Shown here: piece by piece, positions 13,011-27,300 of the stretch
Numbering within the stretch: the first letter of the stretch is position 1
How the letters are laid out: each line of letters begins with the position of its first letter
NCBI RefSeq assembly: GCF_023856365.1
Contig: NC_064539.1
Span: 31,718,482 to 31,782,481 of the forward strand
Direction: 5' to 3'
DNA length: 64,000 nt
Origin: Brienomyrus brachyistius
Lineage: Eukaryota; Chordata; Actinopteri; Osteoglossiformes; Mormyridae
Position numbers and translations under genes: made by a program
Notes under the pieces: model-generated
What the model saw: the letters and a program-made list of their open reading frames with translations, nothing else
What the model was told of the DNA's origin: nothing
The model's database searches: none

Positions 13011-16000
13011 TATCCTTTCCTCCTTTCTGCTTCCTTGCAGCTTCTCATGTAACACTCCCCAGTCACAAACCTGCCCTTGGTACCTCTCTCTCTGTCATCT
13101 GCCCTGACCTCTAAACTGAAGACGCAGAGTAGTTTCACTGCAGCATTGTGAAGGTCATTTTAATGGGTCCTTTTTCCTGTTTGTTCTGTATGGGCCAAAT
13201 TCATTCTGGCCTGGTTTTTCACATGTAGAGGTTTCATGCTAGAGCAGTTGGGTGTCCAGTCGTACCAGCCTCCAAAGCGACCCGCCCATGGACCCACGCC
13301 CCGCCTCTTACCTCATCAAAAAATTTAAACGTTATCAGTCAATTCAGCTAACCTAGTTTACTAATGATAATTTATGTCCCTCATGAATTACAGGGGCATA
13401 TTACAGGGGTGCGGAAAATTAAAAGCTCATTTAAAATTCATGAGTACCAGAGGTGGAAAGTTCAGGTCCAGAAAGGAAAAATCCAGACCAAGATTTTGTT
13501 TCAACCAACCAGCTGAGTATAAAAAGTCACAAAGTTCTGGTTGGATGAAAGTGGTTACAGTGAACTGATTGGATGAAAGAAAATCTTGGTCTGGAATCAG
13601 TCGATGATTTTAGACCATACATGCATATAATCCTGAGCCCTTTTGTCATGTATTTAAATAGACTGTCCAGATCCGAGTGTTTTCACAGGGACACCTTCAG
13701 GATGGTCAGTGAACTGCACCTCTGCGGAAAACTGTCATATATATATACCTGTACATACATACATATGTAAAGCCTCTCAGATTGATATTCTCTGTATCCT
13801 GAGCTTTATTAAATCAGAGTTTGTTAAGGGTGCTTGATGGGCACAGTGACTCATCCTTAGTCTGGGGGGGGGGGGGGGGGGGGGGGATGCTGTGCCATCC
13901 CATACCATCTTGGACAATTCTGTGCCATTTGGAGGTGGAAGCATGATGGCATAATTAGGCCTGATTTCTCTGCACCCTGGCCTGGGCTCTCTGGGAGAAG
14001 CTGTTAAACAGCAATTAGCCTGCTAACCAAAAAGTTGTTAAGCTCACAAGGCTCTTGGAGCTTAGAAATATTTTTAGCTCTTTACTGGGCCACAGAGAAG
14101 TGGGCGTGGCCTCATTTTTCGCTGTGTCAGGTACTGTGCACCAGACCAATCAGCAGTCGCCAGTAGGCCGTTACTGGGGGGCAGGAACTTTGTGGTCACA
14201 TAACATTGTTCATTGTAAGTGTTAAGGAAAATAAACAGAAATCCACTAAAATGTCTGAACACACCTGAGACGCAAGTGTCTGAAAGTGATCTAGACACTT
14301 TAATAACATGTTTATTACAGAAAATGTAAGCACAGACACCCCTCACCCCTCTGCAGGTCATGGTACAAATGTTATTAACATCGGTTTGCCCCAGGTCAAT
14401 GGCCATTACCCAGAATGCTCTAGGGTGGATCCACAAGTAAGGACTGTTAGTATTTCCTGGAGGTGGAGCTGTAGATGAAGGTGTAGACACCCTTGAAACA
14501 TAGACTGACTTCATCCCAGTCCTTGTCCACATTTTCATTTCCTGTTTGGAACAGAGAGAATTGAAAGTAGTGTGACTAAATCGTATTTACTGCTTCATTC
14601 ACAAGGTTTCTGTCGTTAAATGCTGACATTAAGGCAGTGAATGTGACACGTGATGTCATGGCAGCTCCAGCAGACTGAAACTGGTGCAGGATTTGCGGTC
14701 CACACTCACTCGCACTCTCAGTCACTCACATGCACAGTCACCATTACATGACCGCCTGTTACAGTTTGATTCACAGGACAGCAAATTAGCAATTAGTAAT
14801 TTGTAATTAGTAATTTGTAATTCCTCATTTCTCCCTGAGTTGCCTTCAAAGCATTACCCGTCACTGAGCAGTTCAGTGAGAGCCATGCATCAGACTGTGC
14901 AGTCGCATCCTACCTGACATATAATCTGATCTCTGATAAACTGTCCAGTTCAGCTCTGCCATACGCCTGGTCATGGGCATGACGCGACCAGTGATTTGAC
15001 ACAAATCTTCATGACACTGCAATTTGTAAAACTGACACTAATGTGACAGGGAGGCGTTTAGGATGGTCTGTTTCCCTTAAATCCAAAACCATCATTTCAC
15101 ACCTGCAGTGTTTCGTACATTAATGTGATTAAACACAAACACCCCCTCACTATTTCAGAGTATCCTTACATATCTCTGAAGGAGAGAGGGTCTCCATATG
15201 TCTAAAACACAATTCCCATCAATACCACACTGTCCACACGATCCGAAAGCGAGGGGCTTAATTCAGTCTGGTCTCATCCATACTGGAGCGACCTGTTTAG
15301 AAGTTTAAGAGGCTTAAGCATAATTATGCAAAAAACACGGCATTTCAATCTTGATTTGTTACTTTATTATTCCACACACAACGTTATTAGTTTTTTTTTT
15401 TTACAGTCTGAGTATGACAGACTAAGGACATGTTCATTTCTCAGTATAACAAACACAAGCCTAGTAAATTAGTGTAAGAGACAAGAGGGAAAGGTGCCTC
15501 TTGAAAAATCCTTATATTCCTACTATACTGGTATCTGTGTTTTATCTGTACACTATGCTGCTCTGTGCTCCTAATAAACTGTGTTTCTCAGTCTGCCTTT
15601 CAAACGGCTGTAAAGAAGTAAAATTAAAGCCTGTGAAATATCTCATAAGCGGTGATTCCCATTGAAGGAGATTGCCCCTGGCAACGCCTGTGTATTTAAT
15701 ATTTAATTGAGTATCAGTGTGCCTTCTCACAAGCCTGTTTGAGCCCTTTGAGTTAAAAGCAAAAAGCACGACTGGGCCGTTGTTCTGAAACATTCTCTCT
15801 TTGAAAAGCCAGCATTTGAATTTTATGACTGATCGGTTCAGAGTTTGTGTGTCACACTCCTGTCGTCCTCCAGGATGCTTCTGTGAGTGAACATCACTGC
15901 AGCCTTATTTGTGTGTCTGTCTTCTGATTAAATGCACAAGGTTAATATTTTATTTCATTCAGCAGCACTTAACAGCCAGAATCGCTTAATGTCAGTGAGG

Positions 16001-16170
16001 CAGTTATTGTGTCAGGAAAGAGGCTTCAAAGCCTCCGGTTCCTGTCTCTGTCTTTGAGAAGGTTTGTGTTACTGACTCCGACATCCTACTTTATACACAG
16101 TCAAAGCTTTGCATAGTTAAAGGGCATTTCACATATGTAAAGCAAGCAATAATATAAGGAAGAATTGAAA
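13011..16170. other. Intergenic, no gene recognised
   Basis: Low-complexity items only: an uninterrupted G run of about 22 bases near 13,864-13,886 and an A/T-rich stretch near 14,790-14,825 with repeated aattagtaatttgtaatt. No family-like protein was found on either strand. Confidence 0.5.
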
Positions 16171-16179
16171 AGAATAGTC

Positions 16180-16446
16180 AGTAAAGTGTGTGTGTGTGTG
16201 TGTGTGGGGGGGGGGGGGGTTATATTTATACTACATTGTGGGAACCAAATGTCCCCCACAATGTGAGAAAAACCTATTATTTTGAAGTTGTGGGGACTAT
16301 TTTTCAGGTCCCCATAAAGATCTGTGTCTGCAATCAAAAGACATTGATTTGGTTACTTATTTCGTTAAGGTTAGGGCTGGGTAGGGGTTCAGGTTGTCAT
16401 GTTGGGATTAGAGTTTCCCCATAGAAATTAATGGAGATAATTACAA

Positions 16447-16487
<41 letters not shown>

Positions 16488-16490
16488 GGG
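16180..16490 (+). repeat. GT-repeat-flanked dispersed element, copy 1
   Basis: Bracketed by (GT)n at 16,184-16,206 and 16,450-16,486. The core contains gtggggactatttttcaggtcccc, a ggttagggctgggtagggg block and tttccccatagaaattaatgg. The same core occurs reversed at 22,780-23,040 and, more diverged, at 27,715-27,905, so this is an interspersed family and not a unique sequence. Confidence 0.65.
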
Positions 16491-16689
16491 GGCGTTTAAT
16501 TAGGGGACTTCAGTCTGAGGGTCCCTGCATCAGTTTCAGAGGATCCACAAATTGATGAAATCTGATCATCCAAAAGCAAAAAATACTACAGTGGGACACA
16601 CAGGAGCTCCGACAAAATGGCACCTTGAGCCCTGCTGCCAATTTATGCATAATAACTTTACATATTTAAAAGACCTCTGTACAGTGGAC

Positions 16690-16990
16690 CCCTGAATGTG
16701 CCAGGGTATTCACCCCCCTGACCCCCCCCCCCCCCCCCAAAAAAAAAAAAATATATATATATAGAGGGACACCCACCCTTCTGACACTCCCCAAAATATA
16801 ATGGGGCACCAAACCCCCCCCCCCCCCCCAAGAAAAAAAATATATAGAGGGACACCCACCCTTCTGACCCCCAAAAATATTATAATGGGACACCCACTGC
16901 TACAACCCCCCAAAAACATTATAGTGGGACACCCACCCCTCCAACCCCCCCAAAAACATTATAATGGGACACCCACCGACAACACCCCAA
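16690..16990 (+). repeat. Imperfect tandem repeat, about 50-60 bp unit
   Basis: Repeated blocks containing gggacacccaccc, a C run, an A run and atattataatgg occur about five times, with expanded C(14-16)/A(8-13) homopolymers in the left copies. A related block lies at 17,227-17,262. Minus-strand polyglycine/aromatic open frames here are artefacts. Confidence 0.75.
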
Positions 16991-16999
16991 AAATATTGG

Positions 17000-17225
17000 T
17001 AACACTGTACTTAAGGTAATGTTTTTAGTAACTTACATTAATAATAATTATTAATACATTCATAAAGCATTACTAACATGTCTATAAATAATTATCAAAA
17101 GGCATAACACATTATACCCATGTGTATTATGAATGCATTATGAAGCTCTCATCTATAATGCACTATAGACACCTTTATAATGTATCATACTGGTCGGTAT
17201 AAGCTTTGTGGATGCTTTGTGCTGC
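17000..17225 (+). repeat. AT-rich dispersed repeat (palindrome-prone)
   Basis: Sequence such as attaataataattattaatacattcataaag and tgtattatgaatgcattatgaag resembles the AT-rich element at 39,880-40,200 (aatgcattatgaaggtgcac). Probably one non-autonomous DNA-transposon family that inserted into the preceding tandem repeat, which resumes after it. Confidence 0.5.
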
Positions 17226-17264
17226 ATTATAGTGAGACACCCACGCCTCCAAATCCCCAAAACC

Positions 17265-18387
17265 ATCTCCTTTCAGTTAAAGTGGTTCTTTAACCAACCA
17301 TAATCTCGGATTTTACGGCGACCCGGTCAGTTATTTGGCACCCCCTTTATGTCTGCACAGTATTTATGCATGAACGATTTAACGCCTTTTTACATCTGCG
17401 TTTTGTTAATAACTAGGCTACATGGAGTTTAAATCCCGGGGAAAGTAGGCCTACGTGTTTTCCAGACACTGGACGTTTTTGACATGTTAATTGTTAATCA
17501 CTGCAGCTCTGTTATTTATTTTAATATACCTACACGAAGTCAAAACAATCATATCAAAATGCCCTTTTCCTTAGCAAATAAGTCCAAGTTTCCAAATAAA
17601 AAGCGTAAAAACAGAGCTTTGTGGATGGGGATAGGTTTAGGTCCCATTTACTGCTCGCGCAGGCTGTAACTTCTTATACTTACCTGGATTTGCGCTCAAT
17701 GTTACCGTTGCTATGGCAGAACAGCAGCAAAAAGGCGTTTTATCGCGCTGCTCCCCGTTTACGATCTTATATGACCTTATATGAGCTACATACACAACAC
17801 AACCAAGCCTTCGGTGGCGCACCATCTGCACCAGTAGGGGGCTGGCAAAATCGTATAAATAAATATGCAGTAGCAGCTGAAGGTGGTGCCAGTCATTTCA
17901 TACGGGGCTGGGCTCAGTATTCAGTTTAACGGGACACTTTGAGCGGACCGGGCGATGCTTCTTTCTCTCCCTGCGCTGTCGGCGGGTCGAAACTCGGCGT
18001 CTATGAGCGGCAGGAGCGCCGCTGACGGATGCACCTGTACCGGTGCATCTTATTCCACACGGGCGTCTTTCTTCCGTAAAGGGCTTTGTGAAATCTTCTT
18101 CGTTTATTAAACTACTGCAAACTACTACTTCTACTACTATTGCAAAGGATTTTACATTATGCATATTCATCATTTAAAAGCAGCGTGGATCTGAGACTGA
18201 AGCGTTTATTTCTCCTCCATCGACATAGAATTAGGCTGCGTAGCCAGATATCTCGTAGCATGTACTCAAGGTCTCCCCTAAATGTTCTCGGGTAGTCATT
18301 TAGAAGTTAGGCTGTAATAACGGTGTACTTCTGATCGCGCCGGATGAAGGCTCCTGGGAAGCGACTGCTTTTGGAGAAGCCGAAGGG
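17265..18387 (+). promoter_or_regulatory. mmp17: Probable MMP17 promoter and 5' untranslated region
   Basis: This is the unique sequence directly before the MMP17 start codon. It has CG-containing stretches (about 17,930-18,060: gagcggaccgggcgatgc, gtcggcgggtcgaaactcggcg) that contrast with the AT-rich flanks. No unambiguous TATA box or transcription start can be placed. The ATG at 18,388 has a good context (gaagggATGg). Confidence 0.4.
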
Positions 18388-21300
18388 ATGGTTTCACTAA
18401 ATGATCGGAGGCTGGGGAGTTTCAGTCTAGCCATGATCCTGTTTCCAGTCCTTTGGCTTTTAACGGAGACCCGGGCAGCGCCGTCTCTCACGACCACCCA
18501 GATGGACACGGGGGTGGTGAGTACCTCCAAGCCGATGTCCTGCGCTCCCTAACCCAGCTTTTCCGTCTCCACCGGTAACTGTTGCCACAAGTTATCACTG
18601 CACACAGATCAGATTTGTACTTGCATGAAATTAGTGCATCCACAATCAAGTTACATTCAGTTAACATGCCTTCATACCGGTCTTTATATGTAAGACTAAC
18701 TAGGCTACTTGCTTTTAGAGCCATTTAGGCAATTAGTATTAGTATTACAACTGTGAATTATCGCACGTAGCAAACGGTGACTTTTCTATATTGTGATTTG
18801 GGCAGTTTCATCAGTGTCATTATGACACTTTATTTGGCCACTTGTGCAGTAGCCTGCTTGTACATATGAGAAGCAAAGCCAATGTTTTTCTTTTTGTTTG
18901 CTTTTTGGTGCTTCCCACCTTTCTCTCTCGTGTGCCGCAGACACAGGATATATTTGTGATATTTATAGCCTACTCATGTTGCTAAGTGTCATTCGATGAA
19001 GTTGTGGGTGGGCGGATTTGTAACCGTGCAATTTGTCTTAAATTCACACTGACATGGAGATTTAGTCTGTTTGCCTTTTTATATAAAATATCCGATAATT
19101 TTACTGTTGGTTCATAAGAATTTGCGTAAGTCTGGATTCTTTTTAGAAAGAAATGAGTTACTACAGTATATATAGTACTCTGAGCACCCGTGAAAAGTGG
19201 AGCTCTATGGAGTGGTGCAGTTTGAGCTCGGCGTTGGCCGTACTCGCTTTGGCTTGATGCAGCCTGAGGCTGGAGGCGCTCCAGACCGCGCGCGTTCCAT
19301 CTGACTCTCTGAGGTCTCTGAAAATGAACGAGGTGAAAAAAAAATCACATCAGTATGAATGGCTGGAATCGCTTATGCGCTGTGTTCGGGTTTGGGTGCG
19401 CATCTCCTGTTGGAAGGTTCTTTCTTTTCATAAAGCTGGTTTTGGTGATCTCACATGAGCTGAGCAGGACAGGAGGTGCTCAAGTGTCTATCGTTGGCTG
19501 GTTTGGGTGAATGAATTCAGGGAGTTTACTACTTACTATAGATCTACTACCTGGATGCTCTGTCCATAGTTTCATAGCGATATATGATTCTTGAAGTTTG
19601 TGAAGTTCAGAGTTACGCACAACTAAAGACCTTATGATACTTCAAATTTAATTTCAAATTTAAGAAGGCATCAGAAACATCTGCAGCACCGTCTCTTTGT
19701 TTGACTGAGTTTGCCTTTGGTAACATATGTGCCCTCTTGCATTTGGTCATTTTGATAGAAAAATAAATAAAACGTCGGCCTGCCGAAGATTGTTACAGCG
19801 CTGCCTGTCAGTAATGTCCTCTGGAACGAGACCATTGCGCAGCTACGCTCCTCATTTTAAAATATAACTAGGCTAGATATTTGCAGTTTATTGTCCCAGT
19901 TTTACGAGTCTTGTGAGCGGCCGGAAAAGCTGACCCGTTTTTTTTTTTTTTTTTTTTTTTTTTGCTGAGAGACTGCAACTCATACTATATTTCGTGAAAG
20001 AAACCGCTATTTTAGGTGAGAGTGTCTTTGTTCAGACAGAGACAGCGCTTCCTAATTTTCGTCATGCTGTGGTACAAATGCACGCATTATAAACGCGATT
20101 CATGATTTTTCGAGTGACCAGATCGTATTAAATGTTTCTGGTTGCTTCACAATATTACAGACTTCGCTGTACTTTCTTAAAGGACAGATGAGCAAGAATA
20201 AATCGTATTATAAAAAATACACTGGGTTAAAACACAATCGCATTTATGTATTAAAAATTAAGTGTTATAGGCTAAACGAGTGACACCTATTTTTTTGTCC
20301 TTTTCGGAACTTGCCGTGGTCTTGATGACAATTAGAGTGTCGCTCGCTTGTTTCTCTCCTAAGGCTTGAATGTAATTTCCTACTGATTTCATTAGCGGGA
20401 GCTCCATCTGGCTATAGCTTCATTGTGCACCCCCCTTCCCCTCGTCGTGTCTCTTTCATTTACGAATAATCACACATCTCTCTAGCCTTTCCGTTTCGAC
20501 TGATAGCTTAAAGCATGGTTTTCGCTGACTTTTCATTTATTGTACGTAGGCTCCTCAAAATTCATTCACAAAAAGACGGAGACATTTAGTCTGTTCAGCA
20601 TCGTTGTCACTGGAAAAAACAGATATTGAGCCAACAGAAGGCGGTTTTTAATTAGAGGGATCGTGAAAGAAGAGATCAAACTGAGAAGGAAGACGGGAAA
20701 GCCAAGAAAGACGGCGCTACTGCCTCAGAAGTGGCTGACATGAACGGCAATACTCTTTTCTGACACAAATAGATAGACCTGTCAAATTTGAGTTATGTGG
20801 TGAAGAGAGCGTTGCGTGCGAGAGTGGAAAATTTGCGTTGTGTAATTTAATGGTGTATGCCAGCAAACAATGAAGGCCTGGAGCTTTTTATTTGGTGATC
20901 CAGTCTCTTATAGCGCAGTTAAATGGTGTCCTAGATTCAGGAGGAAGCGAGTAGATGAATGTCATCTCAGATGGCACTGCCCACTTCCATGGAGTTCAGA
21001 ATTAGGACACTGAAATAAAATTGGGAGTGGAAAGAAAACGACAGTAACATAACAGATTATGGTAGAGACGTCTCTATTACTCTGTAAGGCAGGGATGTGA
21101 TAGAGTGCAGTACTGAGCCATCTCTGTGAGGAAGAGATGTGATTGAGTATGATTCTGAGTCATCTCTAATACTCTGTCAGGAAGGGATGAGGTGGAGTAC
21201 AGTACTGAGCCATCTCTGATACTCTGTCAGGAAGGGATGAGGTGGAGTACAGTACTGAGCCATCTCTGATACTCTGTCAGTAAGGGATGAGGTGGAGTAC

Positions 21301-24300
21301 AGTACTGAGCCATCTCTTACTCTGTCAGGAAGGGATGAGGTGGAGTACAGTACTGAGCTATCTCTAATACTCTGTCAGGAAGGGATGAGGTGGAGTACAG
21401 TACTGAGCCATCTCTGATACTCTGTCAGTAAGGGATGAGGTGGAGTTTAGTACTGAGCCATCTCTGATACTCTGTCAGTAAGGGATGAGGTGGAGTACAG
21501 AACTGAGCCATCTCTGTTACTCTGTCAGTAAGGGATGAGGTGGAGTACAGTACTGAGCCATCTCTGATACTCTGTCAGTAAGGGATGAGGTGAAGTGCAG
21601 TACTGAGCCATCTCTGATACTCTGTCAGGAAGGGATGAGGTGGAGTACAGTACTGAGCCATCTCTGCTACTCTGTTAGACAAACACATTATGTTGGCATA
21701 TTAGCGACTGGCAGATTATTACCAGGATCAAAGTTTATATCTCTACTCTTCTATTGGCCTGCAAGACATGTAATCCAAGATACTTTATTAAAATGTTTGT
21801 AATTGGATAAAATATGAAATAATTACTGTAATAATTTTGTATACTCCTAAGAAATGAAATTATATTTCTATATATTGCATTGACTTTTTGAATGATAGGC
21901 AGACCAGATAACCTTATTATGTAATCTATAAACCGGCTAATTTAAAGACACACAGAAGCACAACTCACTGAAATTTTATGCAAGACCATTTGCGTGAAAA
22001 TGACTCTAACACACCTGCGGAGTGGAGTGGTTGTTGGTAGCGTACTCTGGGGTTTAATGACCTGGTTAGATTGGTCAGTACTTGTGACAGGTTGACCTGC
22101 CGAGGGTGGATTACATGGTTACAGAAATGCATCGAAGTAGAAGCTGATATTTGATTGGAAGGCGATTATGTCACACACAGCAGACGGACCTCTTTCCGTG
22201 GCAGTCTGAGGGTGTTCCTCTGTACAGAAAACCTCAAATCAATGCCATGTGGTCGTTCCCGTATTATTTTAGCAAAATAATTCCTCCACAACCCAGATCA
22301 AGGGTGCCCCCCATGCCCCTCCCAGGATAAACAGCCACTTGTAATTACGGTTGGCTCGGCTTTACGGTGAAGGCATATTTTATTCTGAAATAACTCAGGG
22401 TGGGAGCCAGACGGGCAAGAGCTGGCTTATGCACCAAAATGCCCCCCCTCCCAGAATCAGTGCAGGCACTCTCAACAGGGGGGGGGGTGAAGTCGCATGC
22501 TAACGCTTGTCGCTCATTTGCATCTCTTGCATCCAAGCTGCAGATGGAGATGAGGGCCCTCAGATGGATGCCATGGCAGCCTACTGGCAGTAAGCCTGGC
22601 CCTTTGATGTGGAATGAAGGCCTGAGTCGGGGATTATACTCCCCACCATTGTCGCACGACGCTGAAGTCACACACCAATGATAGATAGGTGCTTCCATGT
22701 AAAGGCTGTTGAAGAGTGAAGAGTGCTTGAGATTAAGCTCTTTCCTTTCCTAATACTCGGCCAGTCATGCAAAGAAACACACACACACACAGATTAAGTA
22801 TCTGTGAGGATTTTCCATTCTCCATTCATTTCTATGGGCATAACCACAATCCCAGCCATAATAACCGTAACCCCCACCCAGCCCTAACCTTAACCCCACC
22901 CAGCCCTAAGCTTAACTGTAAGTAACCAAACAAAACACAAGACTTTTGGCATTTTTAGCTTTTTGACCGTAGTCACAGATTTTTACAAAATCTGACAGAA
23001 TGTATACATGCCCCCCTGCCCACACACACATACACACACATTGTCTATGGGTCTATGCTAACCCATTAGCAGTAGCAGTCATTCATATCACAGTGTGTTT
23101 ATTGTCCACAAAAGTAACCTTTCCGTGCAGTCAGTGTTGTCATTCATCAGGTTTGCTGCTTACTTGTGTGGTCGTTCTGCTGTTATGTTCAGCAGGGCCA
23201 CTGTTGAGTTCCTTGGTTAATTCAGGTACACAAGCCCCTATACTCTCAATCACTTTATCCTCAGCTCCATAAAGAATTTGCTGAATACAAAGGAGCTGAT
23301 TGAATCATGTTCTGCTGTTTCCAGTTAGACAGACTCTCAAGAGCACTTTGATGTGACTGAGAGATTTTAAAGAAATAATCACTTCACAACTATCGGCTAT
23401 GTGTGTGAGAGGGTGCTGAGAGGAGATGGAATCTGCTTGTGTTCAGGAGGATCATACAGCTCAACAACTTTCTGACTGGCCTCCTGACTTCCCCTGACTC
23501 CAGATCTGATCCTGTGAGAAATCTGACTACTACTTCAAATGACCACAAGAAGGCACCAAAAGCTCTGAGTAGCTCAAGGAAGCCCCATGAACCATTTGCT
23601 GTATTTTTTCATTCCACTAGATGGTGTTCTTGGCCTGCTTTGGGACATGCTTTGAGCCCTTTTTTGAGCAGATAGCACTTGACATTCAGCTATCACTAGC
23701 TCTGTGCATTTAGTTTAGTATTGTCTACACCTGTGCTGATTGGCCATAGTCTGTTCCTGTATTTGCCCTGTTAAATTCTGTCATGTATTACTTGTAAAAC
23801 TCTTCAGGCACAACCTGAAGATGCCCTGATTCTGTTAAGCTTGCCTGTTTTTTGCTGAGACTGTCCGTGGGTCCAGACTGCTCTAGTCACTCCCAGCATC
23901 CAGCAGTGAGAAGCTGGAACTCTCACCGCAGCTACTGGGGCTTGAGGGGTGTCGTCACTGGACTGGCAGAATGGTCGACACAATTAATCCTTTCATGTGG
24001 CTGGTTAGGTCACTGGAGTGTCAAGCTACCCTCCTCCCTGCCCTGGAGCGTGGAAAAGGAAGTGCCCCTGGGATCTGCTTGAGGACTCTTCACCTCTGTA
24101 ACCCCAGCATGACAGACCCTTTGTCTCATATGCACATCCCCCATTTCCACTCCAGTTCTTTCCATTTTCCTTGACCACATCAATGTGTGCTGGGCCCAGC
24201 TCCATTCAGCTGTACATCACAAATCATTTAACAGTCCGTCATAGGACTGTCTGCTTTTGAGATCACAGATATTATTGTCAGTAAAATGTGGCGCTTCAGG

Positions 24301-27300
24301 TCAAGGTTGAAGGTGGAATGAGGTGAGTTGGTCACTGATGTGCTCCATCAAAGGCAGTAGGATTGAGGGTCGGCCTCTCAATCAGACTCTGCCGAATGTC
24401 TCTCAGCATTTTCCCCATTTTCACTAGTGGTTCGAGAATCCTAGAGAAACTGATGCAGATTTTTCCTGGTTTTCTACATTCATTTTTATACCACTTGTCC
24501 TATGCAAGATAACAAGGGTCTGAAAACCTATCCCAGAAGCTACAGGCACAAGGCTGGGAATAACCCAGGATGGGGTGCCGACCCATCACAGGGCACAAGG
24601 CAGGGAATAACCCAGGATGGGGCACCAACCCATCACAGGGCACAAGGCAGGGAATAACCCAGGATGGGGCACCAACCCATCACAGGGCACAAGGCAGGGA
24701 ATAACCCAGGATGGGGCACCAACCCATCACAGGGCACAAGGCAGGGAATAACCCAGGATGGGGCACCAACCCATCACAGGGCACAGACGTGCTCCATTTA
24801 CATACCACTCACACATACGGGCAGTTTGGCAACTTGAATTCACCTTAGCATGTTTTTGGACTGTTGAGAGGAACCAGGAAAGCTGGAGGAACCCCCACGA
24901 TGACACACTGAGAACATCCAAACTCTGCACATGTAGAACCGAGACAAAGACTTGAATCTTGTCCCCAGAGGTGCCGCCCCTTTTCATGGTTTTGTACTGT
25001 TATTTGATGTCTGAATAATCAGGTCTATATGACATTTTCTCTGCACAGGATTGGCTGAGCAAGTTTGGGTATCTCCCACCCCCAGATCCAGTAACAGGTC
25101 AGCTGCAGACCAAAGAAGCTCTGACCAAGGCCATCAAAGCCATGCAAAAGTTTGGAGGCCTGGAGGAGACGGGGGTGCTGGGTATGTTTGTGTGTGTGTG
25201 AGTAATGCATATGTGTGTGTGAGTAATGCATATGTGTGTGTGAGTAATGCATATGTATGTGCGTGAATAATGCATATGTGTGTGTGAGTAATGCATATGT
25301 GTGTGCGCGAATAATGCATATGTGTGTGCACATTACACTACAAGAGCAATTTGGAGTTACATGTGAATTCTGTTTGTGTGTGTGTGTGCGTGTGTGTGTG
25401 TCCTTCAGATCAAGCCACTCTGGTTCTGATGAAGACTCCCCGCTGCTCACTGCCTGACCTGCTGGTACCGGAGGAGCCCTCAAACCGAGGTCGCCGGGCT
25501 CTGCCTCCCCAGAGCAAGTGGAACAAGAGGCATCTGTCCTGGAGGTAAACCCAGTATCCCACAAGCACATGGTCGGGGTGCACAAATGCACGGTCGGGGT
25601 CCGCAAATGCACGGTTGGGGTCCGCAAATGCACGGTCGGGGTCTGCAAATGCACGGTCGGGGTCCGCAAATGCAGGGTCGGGGTCTGCAAATGCACAGTC
25701 TGTGTCTGCAAATACATGGTCAGGGTCTGCAAATGCACGGTCGGGGTCCGCAAATGCACGGTCGGGGTCTGCAAATACACGGTCGGGGTCCGCAAATGCA
25801 CGGTCGGGGTCCGCAAATGCACGGTCAGGGTCTGCAAATACACGGTCGGGGTCCACAAATGCACGGTTGGGGTCCTCAAATGCACGGTCGGGGTCTTTGC
25901 ATCCGTGGGGAGGACTGCATCAGCTTTCTCCTCCCAGGCCTGTTGCTTATAACCATCCGCAGAGTTGTTTTTTTTAGCTTTTTATTTTGTTACCTTCTGG
26001 CCAATGTTTTAACTTCCCTGTCATACTTACACTCCTAAGAAATGTTATTCAAATATATGTAATTATAACAGTAATGTTTTAGTGAGGGATTTTGGGGCCG
26101 AATGTGATTGGCTTCTGCCCATAGCAGTCAGTTGTGATGCTGAACCTATAATGCTCATTACGGTGTACCCCCCCCGCAGAGTCCGAACATTCCCCAAGGA
26201 GTCGCACCTGCTGGGCCGGGACACCATCCGTGCCCTCATGTACTACGCGCTGAAGGCTTGGAGCGACATCGCACCACTGGACTTCCATGAGGTGGCAAGC
26301 AGCCGCGCCGATATCCAGATCGATTTCACCAAGGCTGACCACAGTGACGGCTACCCTTTCGACGGACCTGGTGGCACCGTAGCACATGCCTTCTTCCCTG
26401 GGGAGCGCTTCTCTGCGGGTGACACCCACTTTGATGATGATGAGTCCTGGACCTTTCGGTCCCCAGGTGGGCTGCTCCTGCACTGCCTCAGCCATTTTGC
26501 TGGGTGTCTGGGATATTAGATATTGCAGAGATTCATAGCAGTTACTCATTGAAGGCTTTTGTTTCACTGAAGTTAATAAGCTAAACAGCTGGGAATTTTC
26601 AGTGGCTCCCACCCATAGTCCACCTACAGACACCAGTCCATCATCTAGACACACGCTTATAGGATCCAGCAAATCAGCCATACAGGGATGTGCCCACAGA
26701 TATCTGCCAATCATTCACAGACATGCACCCAACACCTGACCATCCACAGATACAGTACTGCCAGTCTTTGAGTGGAGTGGTTTGAGGCTCAGCAGATTAG
26801 GATATTGTGACTATGACCCACAGGTTGTTTGTTCAAATCCCTGGGTTGACAGAGTGATTTCAGCATTAGGCTCCTGAGTAAGACCCCTAACCCCAGTTGT
26901 TCCAGGAACTGACTGACCCTGTCATGACTCTTTGGTTGAAGACTAAGCACTTGTAAAGCACTTTGAGACAAGGTGATGTTGTGAAAATGCACTATACACA
27001 TAAAATTTAATTGAAATTAATTAATAAAAAGTAGGTATTCTGAGTGTCATCGTTTCTAGAATGTGTTTTTGATTCTGCTGTGTCCAACGATCAGGAGCTA
27101 AGGTTCACATCTCTCTGGAATCCACCCCCACCCTACCGAATACATATGCGCTCCAGCAGTGCCCCCTGTGGGCTGCCTTGGGACAGCAAGATGCATCATC
27201 TGCCTGACAGGCTGCGGACAGAGTTCATTAATTACCTTCCTTTAGCTGCTGCAGAAACAGAGGCTGGCTGGTGTCAGATTGGTTGTGTGTTCATGAGATG

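Noticed and set aside
8918..13138. Very long open frames (up to about 700 codons) on both strands
   Set aside because: They are translations of 17/19-base tandem units; every frame is stop-poor, the peptide is a repeat with no family resemblance, and overlapping frames on both strands are equally open.
25410..26038. Repetitive 14-17 kDa open frames near MMP17 exon 3
   Set aside because: They run through the 21-bp minisatellite; the MMP17 frame meets TAA immediately after the exon 3 donor, so an intron-retained extension is not possible.
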